64,000 nucleotides of DNA, from contig NC_088178.1 in the NCBI RefSeq assembly GCF_028769735.1, forward strand, positions 29,303,357 through 29,367,356, in the 5' to 3' direction. Below are positions 59,639 to 64,000 of the stretch, piece by piece. The translations under genes were made by a program, and so were the position numbers. A model generated the notes under the pieces. That model made no database searches. It worked only from the letters and a program-made list of their open reading frames with translations, and was not told the origin of the DNA. The stretch comes from Zonotrichia leucophrys gambelii (Eukaryota; Chordata; Aves; Passeriformes; Passerellidae). The stretch's first letter is position 1, and each line of letters starts with the position of its first letter.

Positions 59639-60560
59639 TGTCATGGTTTGAACAGACAGGTGTCTGCTAAGGAGGGCAGGAGCCTCCTGTGAAATGGAGA
59701 ATGCAAACCCTCTCCCTCCAAATTATTATGATTTTGAAATTAATGGGCTCTTAAGTAAAGATGTGGGAATGGGAATAACAGTTATTTACCAGGAAAATTA
59801 AAAATACAAATGCAATAGTACAAAAAAAGAAAAAAAAAACCCACTGTCAGAGTGAGAACAGGAGCTGACCCCTGTGTGTCAGGGGGGTGTCCCAGCCCCA
59901 TCCATGGGGGCTCAGCCCTCCTGCAGTGCCAGCTGTGGCTCTGCTGCAGCAGGGATCCTGCACAAGGGGGGAGTTTTCCTCTGCAGCTCCAGGGCTGCTG
60001 CAGATGGGCCTGGGCTCCTCTGGGAATGCAGGGGGCAAAGGCTGCTGGGGTGTCCCAAACCTCAGATTGTACCCAGGTAGGAATGTTTGAAACCTCAGAT
60101 TGTACCCAGGTAGGAATGTTTGAAACCTCAGATTGTACCCAGGTAGGAATGCTTGAAACCTCAGATTGTATCCAGGTAGGAATGCTTGAAACCTCAGATT
60201 GTACCCAGGTAGGAATGTTTGAAACCTCAGATTGTACCCAGGTAGGAATGTTTGAAATCTCAGATTGTACCCAGGTAGGAATGCTTGGCTCCTCCCCTGG
60301 GCGGAGCCTCTCCCCATGGGATGCTGGGATTGGATCAGCCATGCAGGGACACTCACTGGCCATTAACAGAAGATAATTAATAATTAATGGCCCATGAGCA
60401 GCAGAGATCTCCTGGAGGGAGGGTTGGCTGTGGAAGAGATAAAGAAAGCAGCCCAATGAACAGAGATAACTGCTCCACCCCTGACAGATAGAACACACAC
60501 TCCCATTTCCAACCTGAGACAGGGATGGATGCTCCTGGCACTGCCCAAGGCATGGATGAG
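59639..60560 (-). mobile_element. LTR starting TGTCATGGTTTGAACAGACA
   Basis: The start is the motif shared with the LTRs at 8873, 23350 and 24879, but the body differs. The later text (GATCTCCTGGAGGGAGGGTT and CCCTGACAGATAGAACACAC) is one I recall from songbird ERVL-type LTRs. The right end is not resolved. It carries an internal minisatellite. Confidence 0.6.
60058..60290. repeat. 33-bp minisatellite inside the LTR, about 7 units
   Basis: The unit CCTCAGATTGTACCCAGGTA plus GGAATGTTTGAAA keeps a frame of 11 residues per unit on both strands; this is not a gene. Confidence 0.93.
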
Positions 60561-60589
60561 CCCAGGTGAGAGGGCAGGAAAGCTGATCC

Positions 60590-60685
60590 CTGCTCTGCAG
60601 CTCACTGCTGGGAATGTCCCTGCCCTGGCAGGTGAACTCTGAGGTCCCTCCCAACCCAAACCTTTCCATGACCCTGTGATTTTGT
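60590..60685 (+). mobile_element. CR1 LINE 3' fragment
   Basis: TCTGAGGTCCCTCCCAACCC, then AAACCTTTCCATGACCCTGTGA split over the tail; forward orientation. Confidence 0.75.
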
Positions 60686-62009
60686 GGCCCCACAACTCCC
60701 CGTTGTGCAGGGGGAGTTCAGCATTCCCAGAACAAATGTTTGGTACGGGGGGTTTTAAAGGTATTGCTCCAGGTATTCAATTAATTTTCAAGCTCTATTT
60801 GCAATTCTAACAGCACTCCCCAGATGAATTGTGCTCCTGAAGAATTCAGGGTGTAATATTTCACCTGAGCTGCTCAGCTGATGGGAGGAGAGGGGCAGAA
60901 AATGGAATTGCACCTCAGGACAGTGGGGGCTTGGTTACAGCTGCAAAGAGAGACTTTACCCAGGAGAGGCTGCAACAAACCCAGACAGAGAAAAACAGCC
61001 AGAGGTTGGCAAATCAATTTTTCCCAAGGTCAGGAACAGGGAGGGTTTGTATCTCTTGAGGCTTGAGCAACATGAAATCCTCCTTAGCACGTCCTTAACA
61101 CTTCCCCAGCCCTCATGGCCCCTGCCAGCCTTGCCCCTCAGATCTGCCCCCAGTCACTGCTCAATAAATGAATATTTCTGTGGGGCTCACTCCCTTCCTT
61201 TTCAGCTTTGAAAGTCACGTGCAATTCAAAGTTATTTGATTTTGGTTGGGCTTTTTGGTTGTTACAGCATTTTTATACTGTAGTTCTCCAAAATCCAGAG
61301 AAACCACATGGCCCTGCTTTAGCCCAACTTACAGGGAGAAGGGAGGGAGAGGAGAATAGGAGAATATTATTTTAAATGTTCTTTTCAGCTAAATTTCCCG
61401 CTGGAAGAGTGCAGCTTCACCTGAACCCACAGGGTTCCCTAATCCTTGAGTTTGTGCAAACAAGGATGGGACTTTGAGGTGTTTTCCTCCTCCCTCTGTG
61501 CCCCAAAATCCCCTGGAGTGGCTGCTCTGTCTCTTTGTGCTTTGCAGAACCCCCCTTTTCCAGGCTGTGGTGGTAATTTCTCTGTGATCCCCCAAAACCT
61601 CAGAAAAGGAAAAGAATTAACAACAGATTCAACAAGGAGGAGCAATTTTAAATTTTTTTCCCAAAAAAAAGCTGAGGCAGCCAGACCTTGGCTGCTCAGC
61701 AGTGAGGGAGTGGCTGCTGGATTATTGAGAATATGGAATTTTCCTTTTTATTGAGAACATGGAATTTTGTCCAAGCTGAGCCTCTGGAGCTGATGGGCAC
61801 AGGTGGATTGGTTTTAGGCTCTGCAGGGTTTGTGTCGTGCCAGGTTTCTCCTCCACCTGTTTTGATGTGTTTGGGCTTTACCTGAGCAAGCAAAACAAAG
61901 GAAAATTCACCTCCACCCCCCAACAGATTTCCCATTTTTATCCCAGAGCACAGGAATTGTTTTGTCCTAGACTGACCAGGAGAGGCTGACAGATGTGATC
62001 CCTAGTGAA
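60686..62009 (+). other. Putative DNAJC6 intron: no exon recognised
   Basis: Unique DNA. Confidence 0.35.
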
Positions 62010-62115
62010 GATCATGGAATCCTGGAATGGTTTGGGTTGGAAAGAACCTTCAAAACCACCTTGTTCCCACTCTCTGCCATGGGCAGGGACACCTCCCACT
62101 AGCCCAGGCTGCTCA
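62010..62115 (-). mobile_element. CR1 LINE 3' fragment
   Basis: ATCATGGAATCCTGGAATGG, TTTGGGTTGGAAAGAACCTT and GGGCAGGGACACCTCCCACT. Confidence 0.88.
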
Positions 62116-62561
62116 GAATACACAAAATGGCTCAGAAAACGTGTTTATTTTTAATTTTATTAACCTGCTGCTTGGGTGCCAAGAGGAGGGGCCCATCCCT
62201 GCTGGTCCGTGTTGCAATCCACGAATTGCTCCACACAGACCAAAGGATGGAGGGAGTAGAAACCACAACCCCAGCCTTGAGTTCAGGCTGTTCCTGCTGC
62301 TGGCAGGGAGCTGCTCATGTCAGGTCAGCTCAGTTTTGGTTTGCTGCTTGTAAATCTGCCGGGGTTTTTCTGGGGAAGTTCTGGGTCACAGATGTACCTT
62401 GTCTGCTCCGTGCCATGAAATCTCAGGGGTTACATAAACAACAGCGCATGGCAAGGTAGGGCTGGAGCAGATGTCTGCTGCCCCAGAGGAAATTTCAGCA
62501 GGGAAATTTCAGCCAGGTGCCAGCGATACCTCAAGATTGGGTGTTGCTACACAAATGATTG

Positions 62562-62680
62562 GAATCAGAGAATCCCAGAATTATTTGGGTTGGGAGGGAA
62601 CTCAGGGTTCATCCAGGCCCACCCCTTGCCATGCCAGGGACACCTTCCTCCAGCCCTGTGTAGCCTGGCCTTGCTTATTG
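62562..62680 (-). mobile_element. CR1 LINE 3' fragment
   Basis: GGAATCAGAGAATCCCAGAA, TTATTTGGGTTGGGAGGGAA and GCCATGCCAGGGACACCTTC. Confidence 0.85.
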
Positions 62681-63000
62681 ATGTCTTTGCTATAGAAACA
62701 AAGCTGGGCTAATTTCTGAGCAGAGAACTTTCCTTTCTGCCAGAGATCAAAGGCATGCTCGTGCCTGTTTGTTAGGGCTTCCTTTTGCCTTTAGTTTCCC
62801 TTAAATTACAAAGAAATCCACTTAGAAGAGTTTAATAGTGCTCATTTCCTTTGGAGCATCCCCGGGTTCCTCTGTTCCGTGTAAAATGAAATTAGGATGT
62901 TCAAGGCCTGGCTGAAAACTGCATCTGAGCAAGGCACAGCTCATCACTCGCTCAGGGCCACGCTCTGCTTGCTCCCGAGTCTGTTTTCATGGGAACAGCT
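62681..63000 (+). other. No feature before the long-isoform DNAJC6 promoter
   Basis: Unique DNA rising in CpG toward 63.0 kb. Confidence 0.35.
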
Positions 63001-63960
63001 AAAAATAGACGGGTGACAACAACAAAACCGGCTTTAGCAGTCGGTGGCACCGCCGGGAGCCGGAGCAGCGGTGGCACAAGGCAGGTTTGGGATGCTGGCC
63101 CATCATCCCAGCGGGATCAGCAGCGGGGGTGGCACCCAGGCCCAGCCGGGCGCTCCGGCGGCGCAGGGATGCTCCTCAGGGTTTTGGGGCTCGGCGCAGA
63201 GGTGCTGTGCCCCCCGTCCTCCCGCGGGCTGCAGAGCGGGCAGTGCCAGCCCCGGAGGCGGTGACCTTGGCAGGACCGCGCCTTCCCACAGACATCTCGG
63301 TGTGGCTCGGCGCTGCCAGAGCCCGCACGCAGCCCTGGGGCGGCGGCAGGAGAGGGATCCGAGCCAGCAGGCAGGGCCGGGAGGAGGAACGGGCGCGGCG
63401 GCAGCGCTCGGGGCCGGCAGCAGCCGGCGCTGGGCTCGCAGCCCCGGGACGCTCCCGCTGCCGCGTCCTCCCCGCCCGCTTCCGGCGGCGGCGGGCCCGC
63501 CCTTCCCCTCCCCTCGGGGCGGCCGGAGCGCTCGCCGTGCCCTCCCTCCGTGCCTCCATCCCTCCTCCATCCCTCCCTCCCTCCTCCCTCCCGGCCGCGG
63601 CGCCGGAGCCGCTCGCCCGCCCGGCTCGCCCATGAGCCTGCTCGGGAGCTACCGGAAAAAGCCCGGCAGTGACGGCTATGAATCCTTGCAGCTCGTGGAC
63701 AGCGGCGCTGAGCGCGGCGGGGCCGGCGCGGGGCCCGGCCGGAGCCCCGGGCGGCAGCAGCAGCAGCAGCAGCAGCCGCAGCCCCGCGCCGACGGCGGCG
63801 GCAGCACCATGGACAGCTCAGGTACGGCGGGGCGGGCGCGGGGCCGCTCCCGGCGGGGCTCCGGGGCCGCGGGGACAATAGCGGCCCTTTGTCCGGGCGC
63901 GCCGGGATGGAGGCAAGGCAGCGCCGCAGCCTGCGCGGGGCTGCCTCCTGAGCCCCCCGC
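63000..63960 (+). promoter_or_regulatory. CpG island at the downstream DNAJC6 first exon
   Basis: CpG-dense DNA has a polypyrimidine (CTCC)n stretch at about 63555-63590, just upstream of the MSLLGSYRKK exon. It is the likely promoter of the long auxilin isoform. Confidence 0.65.
63632..63821 (+). CDS. DNAJC6: DNAJC6 (auxilin) alternative first coding exon, MSLLGSYRKK form
   Basis: Encodes 63 residues plus one base, opening MSLLGSYRKK, then a DGYESLQLVD segment, a Gly/Ala-rich stretch, seven consecutive CAG-encoded Gln, and a terminal MDSSG. This is the start I remember for the long (about 970-residue) auxilin isoform. The donor is CTCAG|GTACGG at 63822. AK4 directly upstream in the same orientation matches vertebrate synteny. 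The gene continues off the right edge, so all functional domains are missing here. The context at ATG is weak (C at -3), but the conserved peptide fixes the start. Confidence 0.85.
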
Positions 63961-64000
63961 TCCCGCGGAGGGAGCGTGCGAGGCATGAGGGAAAATGGAT

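Noticed and set aside
59285..59692. 135-residue frame as an internal DNAJC6 exon
   Set aside because: No auxilin-like residues and no convincing splice sites; it runs into the LTR start at 59639.

Overview
The window is nuclear DNA from a bird, most likely a songbird (passerine). The evidence is many short CR1 LINE ends, all oriented by the CR1 terminal octamer; LTRs of the kinds common in passerine genomes; GC-rich compact introns; and the gene content. The genes match the vertebrate block JAK1 - mir-101-1 - AK4 - DNAJC6 (human 1p31.3). No prokaryotic features are present. Family identities come from memory of the proteins and the microRNA; no search was run.

Layout. 1-18.9 kb: no recognisable coding exon. 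The first 10.4 kb is loaded with unrelated tandem arrays (28-bp, AT-only, 44-bp, 145-bp and 9-bp units). 18.4-19.4 kb: a CpG island with a minus-strand splice donor, read here as the 5' noncoding exon of JAK1, whose coding exons would lie off the left edge. 23.3-27.5 kb: a retroelement cluster in which a two-LTR element with only 196 bp between its LTRs, flanked by a 5-bp target duplication, sits inside an older LTR; a solo LTR with a perfect 6-bp duplication follows. 34.26-34.33 kb: the mir-101-1 hairpin on the minus strand. 36.6-38.9 kb: a CpG island with divergent transcription, a minus-strand first exon (probably of the mir-101-1 primary transcript) and the AK4 promoter.

38.56-50.17 kb: AK4, complete in five exons on the plus strand, 223 codons, with all splice sites and phases resolved; a long 3' UTR probably runs to about 52.5 kb. 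Intron 1 holds a 510-bp tract almost devoid of G, suggestive of strand-coordinated G-to-A change, and a 59-bp minisatellite split by a solo LTR. 53.0-53.6 kb: a (GGGAAYT)n array. 54.96 kb and 63.63 kb: two alternative first coding exons of DNAJC6 (auxilin), ending in the same phase; the rest of DNAJC6 lies off the right edge.

Functionally the locus joins mitochondrial nucleotide metabolism (AK4), clathrin uncoating at synapses (DNAJC6), cytokine signalling (JAK1, inferred) and a conserved microRNA. They are neighbours by ancient synteny, not an operon. The most unusual items are the G-depleted tract in AK4 intron 1, the short-interior nested LTR element, and Arg159 in AK4, where mammalian AK4 is remembered to carry Gln.
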